Shown in pieces: positions 1 to 10,384 of a DNA stretch of 64,000 nt (the stretch's first letter is position 1; each line of letters starts with the position of its first letter). Both the position numbers and the translations under genes were made by a program. Below the pieces are notes generated by a model. That model was not told the DNA's origin and made no database searches. It was given only the letters and a program-made list of their open reading frames with translations. The DNA comes from Symbiodinium kawagutii (taxonomy: Eukaryota > Sar > Dinophyceae > Suessiales > Symbiodiniaceae): the NCBI GenBank assembly GCA_009767595.1, contig VSDK01013682.1, positions 516,516-580,515 of the forward strand. The letters are read 5' to 3'.

Positions 1-2
1 CT

Positions 3-80
3 GCTGCGCACCGCGGGGAAGCGGAAGCCGCAGAGCGAAAGGCGCGCGTGTTGGATGTAGCGCGAGGGGTTGGGGGAGTC
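3..80 (+). CDS. possible exon fragment at window edge
   Basis: A GC-rich island opens the window. The frame starting at base 3 is open and rich in Ala, Glu and Arg (reads AAHRGEAEAAERKARVLDVA), helix-like composition as in repeat proteins. It is followed at once by the TG-rich ATGGTTA spacer that follows other exons here. No family is recognised and the upstream part is missing. It could also be GC-rich noncoding sequence. Confidence 0.25.
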
Positions 81-860
81 AATGATGGTGAAGGATGAAC
101 TGATGGCTTCATGACTAGTAGTGACTTATAATTACTTAATCATAATGCTATATTAGTGGTTAAAAATGGTCGATTAGTGGTTACTGGTTTATAATGGTGT
201 TAGCCCATGGAAGGGATAACTGGGATTGTCCATGAACAAGTGATACTGATTGGAATCATCCAATTTTTGTTGGCATTGGGCCATGGTGGTACCTACTAAG
301 TATCCAATGATAGGCATTGATAGGGAAACTACCCTTGGTGGTACACCATTGTTAGAGAATCCCAGTTCTGATGGTGAATATAGTAATGGATGCTGAAGGG
401 TGATGCTTGATATGCTAGATGGTCAACTAATGGTGAGCTGATGCTTACCTAATATTGAGTAAACAAGAATATTATTTAATGATGATCAACTACTGGTTAG
501 TTAGTACTGAATGTTCAACAGATGCTTAAGAATGACACGACTGAGAACAATATTGGCTTATGCTGGTTGATACTAGCTGATACTCTTGGTATGATTAATC
601 AAGGTTCAGAATCGCTCATCATGCTTCTTGATATTGGTTGATTGTGATACTGGTTTGCATTTTTTGGTTCAAACTAGGGACTAGCAATCAGGGGATGATG
701 ACATTCTTGACGGGATTTGCAATGATGGTCAGACATCCATGAAGGTAAAGCATTTGCTACTTATGTTTCAAAGCTGATGGTTGTTTGTTAAGGACGTTCT
801 ACTGGAACTGATGTGATAAGTTTCTTTGGGAATTCCAATCATACAATCTCCCACAGATGC
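80..860. repeat. TG-rich degenerate TGGTTAATGATGG spacer
   Basis: About 780 bases without a credible gene. The tract is a loose, imperfect repetition of words such as ATGGTTA, TGATGGT, TAGTGGTTA and GATACTGG on the + strand. The same orientation follows exon-like islands at 5.8, 15.6, 18.6, 31.8 and 40.1 kb. It is probably the 5' part of an intron. Confidence 0.5.
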
Positions 861-867
861 GAGCCGC

Positions 868-954
868 CCAATTCCGTTGAGCAGCGAACCTCTAAAGGCA
901 ACCTCCTATAACACACTAGCCTGCACATGGGCTGTCCATCAAGAAAGCCAGCTG
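868..954 (+). CDS. weak PPR-like exon
   Basis: An open + frame reads KATSYNTLACTWAVHQESQ, which follows the second-helix pattern of a pentatricopeptide repeat (T-x-Y-N-x-L followed by small residues and a polar end). PPR proteins bind RNA, mostly in organelles. No clear acceptor is visible and a TA microsatellite begins 30 bases downstream. The match is short, so a chance open frame is possible. Confidence 0.28.
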
Positions 955-983
955 AGTTTTTGTTGGCCTCATATTTTCCGGTT

Positions 984-1036
984 GATCACGATATATATAT
1001 ATATATAATATATTTATAATATATATATATATATAT
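984..1036. repeat. TA microsatellite
   Basis: Two runs of alternating TA with a short ATTTATAAT interruption. Just downstream (1055-1083) a ten-base unit GAAGTATGTT is repeated about three times. Confidence 0.85.
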
Positions 1037-1089
1037 CGGTGTCGGACTGAGACAGTTGAAGTATGTTGAAGTATGTTGAAGTACTGTAT

Positions 1090-1749
1090 CTACGTTTCTG
1101 GGAGGGAAGACGCCCCGCAGGCCTGCTTGTCCCAAGTTGAATGACTAGCAAGCTACAGATTAGTCACCACCACGACAAGCAGTTGCTGGCCTTCTAACGC
1201 CGGCTACCATCCATTCTTAATTCATTTGCCCTTTGTGCATGGCTCGAATAGCTACCGTCACCGTCAGGACCGCAAAAATGTTCATTGGGTCAGGGATTAG
1301 CTTAACCTATTTCAGCCATACCTGATCTGTAGTCTATGTAGTCTCGTCATTTGTGACCAACTTATTTTCTGTTTTCAAATCATCAACAAACCATTAACGT
1401 TAACCCACAACTTCCAAAACATACGTTCACCTACCTTGCGCTGCTGCTCAGACATTTCTTTACACAATTCTCATGTCAAATTGAAATATAGTCAAGTTGC
1501 TTGAAGCGCAGGCCCACATGATTTTGACACATCTTGACCTAATTAGGGCTTAAAATCAGCTTAAACATCATATTTCAGCCAATAAAATCTGCTCAAACAG
1601 CGATTAGCTCTAAAAATTACAAATAAGTCCTATTTCTCACAAAGATTGGAGCTACTTAATCACCAGACTTATTTAATCACCAGGGTTCTGCTACTAAATC
1701 TGACCAAGATGTCCAGATTAACCACTACTTAACACAGCTAACCCAACAG
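1090..1749. other. AT-rich spacer, CA-rich towards its 3' end
   Basis: No coding island seen. The last 150 bases are rich in TAATCACCAG and TTAACCACT words, the CA-rich signature found immediately upstream of exons in this window. Confidence 0.4.
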
Positions 1750-1832
1750 CCAGCGGTCGCTTCGCTGCCAGGCCCGACACGTGGCTTCGCGCCCTCCTTG
1801 GTGCCTCGGAGTCCAGGGCCGGTCCCTGGGGA
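1750..1832 (+). CDS. PPR-like exon
   Basis: After an acceptor (AACCCAACAG) a GC-rich frame reads RPDTWLRALLGASESRAGPW: the P-D-T...L-L-x-A...G-x-W spacing of the second helix of a PPR repeat and the Trp that opens the next one. The frame closes with TAG right after the Trp-Gly, so the exon probably ends near there, perhaps with a GA-type donor. The spacer on both sides shows the CA-before, TG-after asymmetry of the other PPR exons. Confidence 0.42.
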
Positions 1833-1849
1833 TAGCCAACCATGGTTTT

Positions 1850-2030
1850 TTAATAGTTTTTTTTTAAGGGTTTTACAAGGTTTTATAGGGATTGACAGGG
1901 TTTTCTAGGATTCTTATAGGGTTTAATAGGGATCGGTTGGGATTTATCTGGCTTGTAGATTCCTGGTTTATAGGGGTTCAACTGGGCAAAGATTCCTGGG
2001 TGGTGTTTTTTCGGTTTTATAGGGGTTGTA
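1850..2030. repeat. degenerate GGGTTTTATAGGG tract
   Basis: About 14 imperfect copies of a 9-13 base word around AGGGTTTTAT. It resembles the TTTAGGG telomere-type repeat only loosely: spacing and sequence vary. A similar but weaker tract lies at 14435-14540. Confidence 0.6.
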
Positions 2031-3155
2031 AGCATCAGTCATGGGATAGTAAGCAACAATAGTGGTTCAACAACTGCTTGGTGGTTTGATTGATACTCTT
2101 GAATTTTCCTTAGAAATTGTGAACAATGGTTGGTTGACGAATATGTTTCACTTGGTGTTTTTTTAGAGATCCTTATCATTTGTAATTAAACCTCGTTGAC
2201 TGAGAACACCATCATTTGTAAACCAATCATCATATTTATCGGTAAATACGGCTCCAGCATCAAATTTCGGGAACATTTTGATTTATATTATGGATCTCTC
2301 CCATTAATGGAATAACTTCAGGTTGCGGACATGTATGGGTTGAACTAAGTCACACCCTACAGGGCAAGATGTCTTGTGAGTTGTTGCACAAGGTGCCCAG
2401 ACGTGACCAGCACCATCACGGGCAAACTGTAATCTAGGATGGACACGGACACTGCCGCCGCTCATTTGATGGATTGCTTTTCTCTAGCAATCAACCATAG
2501 CAACAAAAAATGACAATTTCCCATTCTTTAAATGCTGGATTATCCATTGCCGGGCTAGATCACCAGAGGGTAGCTCGTGATTATTTCCTTTTCCTTATGG
2601 GTATGACGGTGTAACCAACCCAAACTTGCAGATGGATTTAACTTCCAAGAACTTTTGGACATTGGTCAGTCAACAATCACTTTTCTACTGCAATAGGGGT
2701 ATGAGTAATTATATCCAACCTGGGGATAAACAGCAATCAATAGTCAGACGCCAACAAAACTATGAATGTACAAAATTGCTTTGTTTCAAAATTCTTTACA
2801 GATAAACACAATTGCTAGAGGATCTGTACTTATGAAACAACATTGAAACACCCTTCGGTAAGGATATATCAGCCATTAGCTGAACATCAGGAGGATGTAG
2901 ACAAAAACACAAAACATTGTGCAAACAATGCATTCCTCAATTGACTATACATAATATGTACAAACGGTCTACACACCCACTAAACAACATGAATGAATCA
3001 TGATATGTCACTTATCACTGATCATGTTTATCATTCACAAGTAGATCGTCAAGGAATGAATACCCTGAGGATCATAAGTTGGATCTATTTATCCACTTAT
3101 GGGAAAGTAGGTGTTTTTGTATAACTTACGGGGTTTCATGGGCTAAGTTGATCAA
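2031..3155. other. AT-rich spacer, nothing recognised
   Basis: No exon-like island, RNA gene or clear repeat found. Words such as GGTGGTTTGATTGATACTC near 2070 resemble the left end of the family C inverted-repeat element seen at 14.7 kb. Confidence 0.4.
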
Positions 3156-3164
3156 ATTTGGCTA

Positions 3165-3240
3165 CTTTCCGATTCTGGGATTTTCCGATACATTTTCCGA
3201 TAATTTTTCCGACAAATTTTCCGATAAATTCCTGGGATAT
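3165..3240. repeat. TTTTCCGATAA short tandem tract
   Basis: Five imperfect copies of a TTTTCCGA(T/C)A word. The same core recurs in the minisatellite at 5445-5600. Confidence 0.65.
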
Positions 3241-3715
3241 TGAGCTGGAACCTTGGGGACCAAACTCCCTGAACAGAAAAGTTGCTTTTTCTTCACCACT
3301 TCTAAAGTTTCAAGGCTGTGATTTTCACAGCAGGAGGGGTGTATGGCTTAAACATGGGACACTCGAATAGGATCGAATAGGCCACCTTTACAACATTGAA
3401 CTGCCAACCTCTTCGAAACCCTCGTCCCTGAAGCAGTGGAAGAAGCAACAAGTCACCAAATTGTAGTGAGCGTCTTCAGGGATGTCAGAAAGCAAGATGT
3501 TTAGGAACAACCTTACATCTAGTTTGCTTTTGAAATACTGTGTCCGTTGCTAATCTGTGTGGACAAAAACTTGGCGCTACTTTGGCAAATCTTCTCAGCA
3601 ACTCCTGCATGTAAGGAGTACTTGAACGCTCGGCAAGGCGGAACCAACGACAGAGAAACTTTGCCGATAATGCAGCAATTCAGAAGCTCAGCACTGCATT
3701 GATGCTTGCTGTTTT

Positions 3716-3973
3716 TCAACAAACAATTTTTGCTTGCAGGCACCAACCCATAAAAATCAGGAGGAACCGCAGTTCCAGGTTTTTACTGTCAACATTGGAA
3801 ACTTGTTTGAGTGAATCTATACCAGCTGTCAAATATCCCTGTGAATTCCTGGGATATGCCAAGGGACCTGGCATAGCACAAACGAATAGATAGACTTCCC
3901 AAATCTTCCCAGGGTCTCTAGGAAAAAAGTTCTTTGACAACACAGTTACAGTTGAAGAAGCCGAGCCACTCAA
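3716..3973 (-). CDS. weak open frame, 85 codons
   Basis: An uninterrupted minus frame with ordinary amino-acid composition (segments such as GYLTAGIDSLKQVSNVDSKN). The opposite strand is also partly open, no domain is recognised, and no clear splice sites frame it. Kept only as a candidate. Confidence 0.15.
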   Translation of the reverse strand: MSGSASSTVTVLSKNFFPRDPGKIWEVYLFVCAMPGPLAYPRNSQGYLTAGIDSLKQVSNVDSKNLELRFLLIFMGWCLQAKIVC

Positions 3974-4329
3974 TTCTATTGACGGAACCCCGTTGTCTGA
4001 AACAAACCAAACATATATGAGTTCATAATCCTGTGGCTCCGGTGCGAAGAAGCCTCATCGGCATAGGCATAGGAATCCCTTTGACAAGGACACCAAGTGT
4101 GATCGCAAGGATCATAAGTTTGTTTAAATGAATTGAGTCTCAAGCGCAGGTCGAAATCATTTTTTAGCCCAAATTGCATTGATGTTGATTGCCTTGGGTC
4201 ATAATATGTTCATCATCAGAACGGTGTAATTCATAATATCAACATGTGATAAATGGATAGATGAGATTGGTTCAACACCCCTGCTGCTCTAGCCAGCCTC
4301 CCCTCTCTGAAATCTGGGTTTTGGAGGGC

Positions 4330-4435
4330 TGTCACGGTCTGTCACGCCAAAATCCGATAAGTAGGGATTTTTTATCTATAATTGTTAATTAGTCACGGTC
4401 CGTCACGGGTCTGTCACGGTTCTGTCACGGGTAGT
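4330..4435. repeat. GTCACGG(T/G) tandem words
   Basis: Six imperfect copies of a 10-11 base word GTCACGGTCT, interrupted by about 45 AT-rich bases. The remainder of 3974-5440 shows no gene that can be supported. Confidence 0.6.
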
Positions 4436-5444
4436 TTGATGCCACTGGATCCCTGATTCCCTCATCAGTTTGTTTTTTCCTTTGAATTAGGAGACGTGTT
4501 TGGATATGTTTAACGCATCGCATGGCTTAAACATGAAGCCATGTTGCCACTAATTTTGATCTAATTACCTTTTTTTGCCTGAGCCCACACGAAATAGGAT
4601 GATGTCCTATCAATTTATTATACAAATAACATTGCTTCGGAGATTCCTGTATGCATTTTGGTTTTACAAATCAAAAGGAACGTCCAGCTGTGGCTTGAAT
4701 CGACCAGCATCAACTTCACCCTTCAAAAATGCCTGCAAATCCCCTATTTACATCCATTTAGATAGAATTCCTGCGATGTCAGGAGCTATCGTAGAACACA
4801 ATGCTGTCTACAAAGAATGCTGTAGAGATATTCTTGGCATTCCAGAATACTAGCTGCAAGTAGTCAATTATCCGTTGCCTAAAAAACATTTGCTTTGATA
4901 TGGTTTCAGTTGGCTCCTTTTGAGCACGTTGCCATCGGACATGCTTTCTTTGGTTTCCCAGGACCCCAGCTAGGCTTTACATTCTATGATGAGGATCGGA
5001 GAGATCTTTAGAATCGTACCAGTATACACATGTGTAGCTAGATCACGTTGCTAGAATTTGCTTGCTGATTTGCTGTTTCTGGCCATCAAGATTTCTGAGA
5101 TGTTTTCTGGCACCCTGCTGGCAGCTGGCACGGCAGGGGATGCGCACCACCCCAATGATCCATCACATTAGTGGTGGGCACCGCAGGCTCTTCAGCTCGA
5201 TCAAGTTTAATTGCAGCTTGATTTGCGCAATGCATGGCGATCGCACGCCTTATGGTAGGAAATAGATTTTCAATGATAGGTGTTCCCAACCAACTTCGCC
5301 CTTTGTGGCAAAAAAAATGCCTTGATTAACACAAATTAATACATGGCTTGTCGGGTGATACAGTAATTACATCTGACATCTGACAACAATAGGGTTGCCC
5401 ACTCTTTGGGGCCAACGGGGCATTCAGCAAACATTGCAAATCCA

Positions 5445-5600
5445 ACCAAATTCCGAAAGAATCCAGCTCTGATTCCAACAAATTCCGATAAAATCGTCCG
5501 ATTCCGATAAATTCCTCCGATTCCGCTAATTTCCGATAGAATCCAGCTCCGATTCCGACAAGTTCCGATAGAATCCGGCTCCGATTCCGATAAGTATGTG
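5445..5600. repeat. minisatellite, unit about 32 bases
   Basis: Copies of a unit containing GAATCCAGCTCCGATTCCGA and AAGTTCCGATA follow each other, the last two with a clean 32-base period, earlier ones shortened or diverged. It ends just before a TA microsatellite at 5680-5702. Confidence 0.7.
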
Positions 5601-5786
5601 TTTTTGATGGTTAACGACCAAGTGCCCTCATAGAGCCTACTTATCCGATTCTGCGCTATATGATCACTCCGATCGTCAGGGATATATATATATATATATA
5701 TTATCATTTTCATTCGCTAGTATTCACATTACATGGTAGGAATATACCACTGTCATAACAACGCTTGAGTTTCAAAACATCCACCA

Positions 5787-5849
5787 GTCATCAACCACAC
5801 TAGCGCCAAGGCGGAGGCGGCCAGCCTGGTGCGGCGCCCGGTGTGGCTA
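5787..5849 (+). CDS. weak exon-like island
   Basis: A GC-rich island after a CATCAACCAC stretch. One + frame reads TSAKAEAASLVRRPVWL, which could be part of a PPR helix, and closes with TAA. The TG-rich TGGTTAAT spacer starts within 30 bases downstream, as after other exons. Too short to assign. Confidence 0.25.
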
Positions 5850-5869
5850 TAAGCAGCGGCAGTAGCCAT

Positions 5870-6320
5870 GCCATGGTGGTTAATCTATGGCAAATGATGC
5901 AACATGGTTAATCAGTGGTCAATCAATGGTCAATCAATGGTTAATCGATGGTTAATTAATGAGGATACCAAGTGTTTGGAACACTGTGATATTCAGAGTG
6001 AATTCTGGCTCCTAATGATTCAGAAGGTTGATCCTAATGATTCCCAGAATCACAATTGCTACTCAGCATGATGCGGTAGATGATAGATTATACAGATATG
6101 GTCAGTGATGGCGTGGTATGAATGGTGATCTCGAAATAAGGTCAGTGATGATGCTAGTTAAATTGCATGGATGGTGATGTATCATCAGCATAATGTATAG
6201 TTAAATTATGATAAATGGTAAATAATTAATGATCATACAATGATAGTGGTTTAGAACTCGCATTGGTGTCAACTCATGATCTATTGTTATTTAATCTTTG
6301 AAAGCCTGATGTTGACATGC
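5870..6320. repeat. TG-rich degenerate TGGTTAATCAATGG spacer
   Basis: Near-tandem copies of GGTCAATCAATGG at 5915-5960 grade into looser ATGGTGATG words. Same orientation as the spacer at 80-860. The rest up to 7480 holds no supported gene apart from the family D repeat. Confidence 0.55.
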
Positions 6321-6717
6321 TAATCAGAAGCAATTGCCAAGAACAGTGGTTGATGAACAGTGGTGGCATTGATAATTCAGGGTCTATCTTCAGTGACAGT
6401 CATCGAGTTGACTATCAACCTTCAAGTTTCAACAAGTTTGAGGCGGCCGATTCAATAGTTGTAGTCAGTAATTAATTAGACGACAATTCGGTGTTTATCC
6501 ACATTCACCAAGAGACCTGGAGTGCTCAGGAAGCTCAATTTTGATCAGTGGTGCATCCGGTTCACTGGGTCCAGTACTGTGCCCATGACATGACCACCAT
6601 ACCAATAACCACCATGCGAATTACCAGGAAGCATGTATTTTATTTGTGCTCATGGTATCCGGCAATCAATACGGGACGGTGACATCAATGTGTGTAAACG
6701 CATCAACAACAAGCATG

Positions 6718-6806
6718 TCCCTATGCTTCCAGTTGGTAACCAACCCCAAGCATCAATGATAGAAACCAGCTGGAAGTACCTACCAATGGTAACTGGAAGG
6801 GTAGGG
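6718..6806. repeat. family D inverted-repeat element, copy 1
   Basis: ATGCTTCCAGTTGGTAACCA on the left is answered by AACCAGCTGGAAGTACCTACC on the right, with the second half repeated in reverse as GGTAACTGGAAGGGTAGG. A related copy lies at 12980-13150. Probably a short nonautonomous element. Confidence 0.5.
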
Positions 6807-7482
6807 TGTGCTTTTTAAGATTGAATCATCAAATCCTGGAACAATTGCGGTGGCCAGATTTTGCAGTGGAGCTCCCAGGCGGCTTTGCAGCCAGATCTGT
6901 TGGCTTCCTATGAGAAGGAGTGCCGGGTCACTGCCATCCTGCTTGATTGGCCAGGATGATGGCTCATTAGATTTCATTTCATTTCCTATGGGTTTAAGCA
7001 TGTTTAGCAATTAGTGGCGACCTTTAGGGGAGGACATGGGATAAGCAACAACAATAGCTGGAGGTTTAAGCAATGCTTTATTGTATCATTGAGACTTATG
7101 ATGGTGATAGCCGTGAGTCACCCAGCACTGGTGCCTGCCGAGAGATGACCTAATGATTCAAACTGCGATTCACTTTTTGAGCCTCCTCCAGCAGTTCTCA
7201 CTGTTGTTCGATTTCTATGATGCTGCATGGTGTTTTATGGGTATGACATGGTGGGGTCCAGAAGTCCTACGCCCCATGTTTCCCACAATCATCTTTGTTT
7301 TAAATTCTTGGGAGAACCTCATCCGCTTTCCACAATGCCATCAATTGTGAGATTCACCAAAACAAATTGAACAAATGGTAGATCCATAATTATCAATAAA
7401 ACCACATTCACCACCCATGTTTGGGGTAAATCGCAGCTTTTTATATCGAAACTGGGTGGTGTTCGATTTTGCATCTTCCATC

Positions 7483-7572
7483 AAACCCTGGCAGCAGCTT
7501 GCTGAGAGACTCAGGAGAGATTTGTGGCCATCCTACAGAGCGGAACCAGTGAGGCTGCTGAGCGCAGCGAAA
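7483..7572 (+). CDS. PPR-like exon
   Basis: Open + frame reading PWQQLAERLRRDLWPSYRAE and then PVRLLSAAK, following the first-helix PPR pattern (W..xLAxRLRRxLxP) and into the second. A CTGGCAG acceptor lies at the Trp-Gln and a GTTTGT donor follows the AAA codon. The Trp-Gln junction is where other PPR exons of this window are also split. Confidence 0.42.
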
Positions 7573-7625
7573 GTTTGTTCCGTGTGGATTGTTTCCATGG
7601 CATTTCTTTTTGATTTCAGGGTATT

Positions 7626-7738
7626 GGCTGTGGGTCAATATGAACCAACCAATAATGAGGGTAACATCCACCAATTTCATAGGGAAAACAGTGGTTAATG
7701 ATTGGGGAATCAGGGGTGCAGGGTTTTGACCCACAGCC
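7626..7738. mobile_element. family B inverted-repeat element, copy 1
   Basis: Starts GGCTGTGGGTCAATA and ends TTTTGACCCACAGCC, a terminal inverted repeat around a 85-base core with GGGAAAACAGTGGTTAATGA. Copies at 54399-54510 (same orientation) and 53352-53432 (inverted, partial) share the core, so it is a dispersed short nonautonomous element. Confidence 0.7.
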
Positions 7739-7752
7739 ATATGGCTGTGGGT
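7729..7752. repeat. perfect 24-bp palindrome
   Basis: ACCCACAGCCAT is followed directly by its reverse complement ATGGCTGTGGGT. It straddles the right end of the family B element, suggesting a second, head-to-head end. Confidence 0.9.
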
Positions 7753-8136
7753 TGATAGCCTGTACTCAAGGTGAACATACCAAACTAGTCATGAGTCTTT
7801 GTTGGAATATTTACCTGCTCGTTTGTTGGGTGGTTGGTTTTCTGTTGCGGAGTCGTCACACGTCGAATTCAAGAGGTACCTTCTGGATAAATCACTAGAA
7901 ATGACATAATTGATGATCTCACCCAATTCCCATGTCTATTTATTGTTGGTGATATCATCATTGTTGGTCATTCCCCACTATAACTCAATTCACCAAAACA
8001 GGGGATTGGAAGCTATCAGAAAAACTGCCTATGTCTGTTTGTTGACGAGTGATGTGCATGCTACATGTGAGTTCAAAATTCGAATTACCATTTACGCGCA
8101 GTTCAAGTGTATCGCTATCGTTGATGTGCGATAATC

Positions 8137-8219
8137 TCCATGTTTGGTTGGTGATTTAAAACAATGTTCATTTTCCCTAGTAATCATTAACAAATAGTTG
8201 GTTGAAACCACCAACCAGA
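8137..8219. mobile_element. family C inverted-repeat element
   Basis: TGGTTGGTGATTTAAAAC at the left and GTTGAAACCACCAACCAG at the right are inverted repeats. The right end recurs almost exactly at 14800-14818 and 50188-50206. Confidence 0.55.
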
Positions 8220-8555
8220 TGTACATACTTATTTGATTCTGGATGAATTCCAAGCCCAACCCAGATAGCTCGGGCTGCTCGTCGGGGCACATGGGACACC
8301 AAAGTGACACTTAGCGCGGTGACAAAACCTAACATCTGGGTGCTCAACATTGATATGCAAAAACACAAGTGACCTGCTAACAGATTGGCAGAAGAAACCA
8401 TGTGAATCAAAATTTTTATGGTTTACATAGAAAACCATGTGAAGAAACTTGGGATCAGAAATGGGCAGCGATCTGCCAGCTGCCAGAGATCAGCAGTTCC
8501 ATGGCTCAGCCGTTGCGTTCCATGACGCCTTGCAACATCCTATTGTGCTAGGCAG

Positions 8556-8663
8556 AATGGCGGCAGCTGGGCACCGTGGATCTTGACGCCTTGTGTGAGC
8601 TCTTCTTTTGGCTCACGGATCGAGGTGGGGGAAACGATGGGACCCAGCGGCTGATCCGAAACG
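8556..8663 (+). CDS. EF-hand-like exon
   Basis: The island has an acceptor (TGTGCTAGGCAG) and a GTGGGT donor, with 2 bases entering and 1 leaving. The frame reads WRQLGTVDLDALCELFFWLT followed by DRGGGNDGTQRLIRN. The pattern (amphipathic helix with L-x-E-L-F-x-L, then D-x-G-G-G) resembles a degenerate EF-hand as found in dinoflagellate ion-channel and kinase proteins, but the acidic ligands are poorly kept. A 41-codon ATG frame (8461-8586) overlaps the start in another frame and could instead be real. Confidence 0.45.
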
Positions 8664-9012
8664 GTGGGTGTCATGGAACTTTAGGGAACACACAGTGGCT
8701 GAATTGTCTGAATCAATGCCAGCCAACAGCCAACAGGTGTTTCCTTTTTGAGATCAATCGGTTTTGGTGGATTTTGGAGGTATCAGCGCGTTTGCACCGT
8801 TTCTAGAAAACTTCATGTGAGCAGCATCAAAAATAATTGGGTTCGTCATCAAGCTGGGTTATCAAACAGGTTTGTAACGTATTGTAACACCCATGGCCTA
8901 TCATGATATTATACCAGCAATAAACCACAACCAGAATGTCATGCAGATACTGTACTTATACTATCAATGTCGTTTCATGGCCCAATGGGCAGGCTCGGCT
9001 TTTTCTGCGCAG

Positions 9013-9092
9013 GCCTGTGCAATGCTTGCATCGATGCAGTCGTTCGGGATCCACAGCAGCGTTGAGCAGAAGCTTGGGCCATTCCTCCTGTG
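9013..9092 (+). CDS. PPR-like exon
   Basis: A good acceptor (GGCTTTTTCTGCGCAG) opens an exon in phase 0, reading ACAMLASMQSFGIHSSVEQK: the A..ML.SM...GI pattern of the first PPR helix and its turn. The upstream intron side still reads AQW. It ends two bases into a codon before GTATTC. The opposite strand has an 87-codon open frame across 8975-9238 that competes with this reading. Confidence 0.42.
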
Positions 9093-9318
9093 GTATTCGT
9101 GGAGCTTAGTAATTCATCAGCGATCCCTTCGTGCATACCCAGTTTAGCCAGCTCAATAGCTTGTGACCTACTAATCGGAGCGGTTATTGTTTCTATGGAT
9201 CTTGAGTCATCGCAAGGTTTTCGTGTCGGCGTTCGCACAATTCCATTGCAGCTTGGAGTCCTGCGATGATGCGCAGTCTGTTTGACCCTTCAAGCTACGT
9301 CCCCAGGTGGGATTGCAG

Positions 9319-9411
9319 CAAGAAATTCGAGCAGCAGCACCAACGACCTGTGCTAAAACTCAGGGGTTCGGGAAGCTGATTCCCTCGGGTGACATAGTGA
9401 CTTCGTGCTGA
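9319..9411 (+). CDS. candidate terminal exon, unrecognised
   Basis: After GATTGCAG a frame runs QEIRAAAPTTCAKTQGFGKL, continues IPSGDIVTSC and stops at TGA. The composition looks coding. The frame is also open about 8 codons upstream of the acceptor. No domain is recognised; it could end a gene that includes the 9.0 kb or 8.6 kb exon. Confidence 0.35.
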   Translation, partial: QEIRAAAPTTCAKTQGFGKLIPSGDIVTSC

Positions 9412-10050
9412 GTAAATGACCTCCTGCTGGTCTATTTGCTTACTTCTGTCCCAACAAATCTTGCGGACTCCAACATGATAGGCCAATGAGAAAGATTCAA
9501 CCTGAACTGACTTCCGATTTTCACAGGGTTGAACGAACCAGTTTGTCTGAGTTCAATTTGAGGAATTTGCTATTGGTTGGATTTGGTTAGCTGATTTGTA
9601 GTCGATGGGCTGATTGCACTTGATAGCCTTTTCTGTAGATGCCTTTAGGGTCTGGACTCGTGAGTTTTGGCTTTTTGTCGATGGTTCTTGATTTGTTCCG
9701 GCAAAGTTGCAAGCGGTGTTGGTCGATCACTGTACGGGCTATATGTTTGACTTAGGGAATCATTGACTACATTTGATTACCAGCCACTGCCACGATCTTT
9801 GTCAATTTGGCAATCAATCTCTATCAATCGCCAGGTATTGCTATGAAAGTCTTTGACGCTGCCCAAACGATCATGCACCCATGTCGAACGATGATAGGGC
9901 CAATCAGACTAGGTAGGGGAAGATCCTTCGGGTGGTGAGCATAAGATAGCAGTCATAATTCGTTGCTCAATCCTCACAACAAGCAGTCGACGGAGAGGCA
10001 GCCTTGTGACCGGATGAGCCACCCGGGGCCTGTTAGGTGCATGTGGCAAA
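9412..10050. other. spacer, nothing recognised
   Basis: AT-rich to mixed sequence with no supported exon, RNA gene or repeat. Confidence 0.35.
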
Positions 10051-10138
10051 TGTCCATCACCCGAGAAATCCAAGAAGGCCTAGCAGAAACAGGGCTGGTG
10101 GTGAGGGAGCGAGCGATTTGGAGCCAGGGGGCAATCTT

Positions 10139-10384
10139 TCAAATGTTCTTTGCCCAATGCTTGCAGCTCCTTGGAGGATGGTATGTGAGTAGGGCATCCA
10201 TGTCATCCATCGGATTGTCCAAGAGCTCAGCTTGGACATCTCGGAAGCCGTACAGCGTTTCAGGGTGGCCTCGCCAGGCCAAATCTGCGGCCCTTCCGCC
10301 TCCACCCGGGAAGCAGGGGAGCTCAAGGAGCTGCGCACGAGCTCGATGAAGCAGAAAGGAGTGGATGGATGTCATCCATGTCAT
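10139..10384 (-). CDS. candidate minus-strand exon, unrecognised
   Basis: GC-rich island open on several frames. The minus frame reads RAADLAWRGHPETLYGFRDV then QAELLDNPMDDMDALLTYHP, which has protein-like composition with no Pro/Arg artefact. The + strand frame (VIHRIVQELSLDISEAVQRF) is a real alternative. No family recognised; the strand is not certain. Confidence 0.3.
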   Translation of the reverse strand: MTWMTSIHSFLLHRARAQLLELPCFPGGGGRAADLAWRGHPETLYGFRDVQAELLDNPMDDMDALLTYHPPRSCKHWAKNI

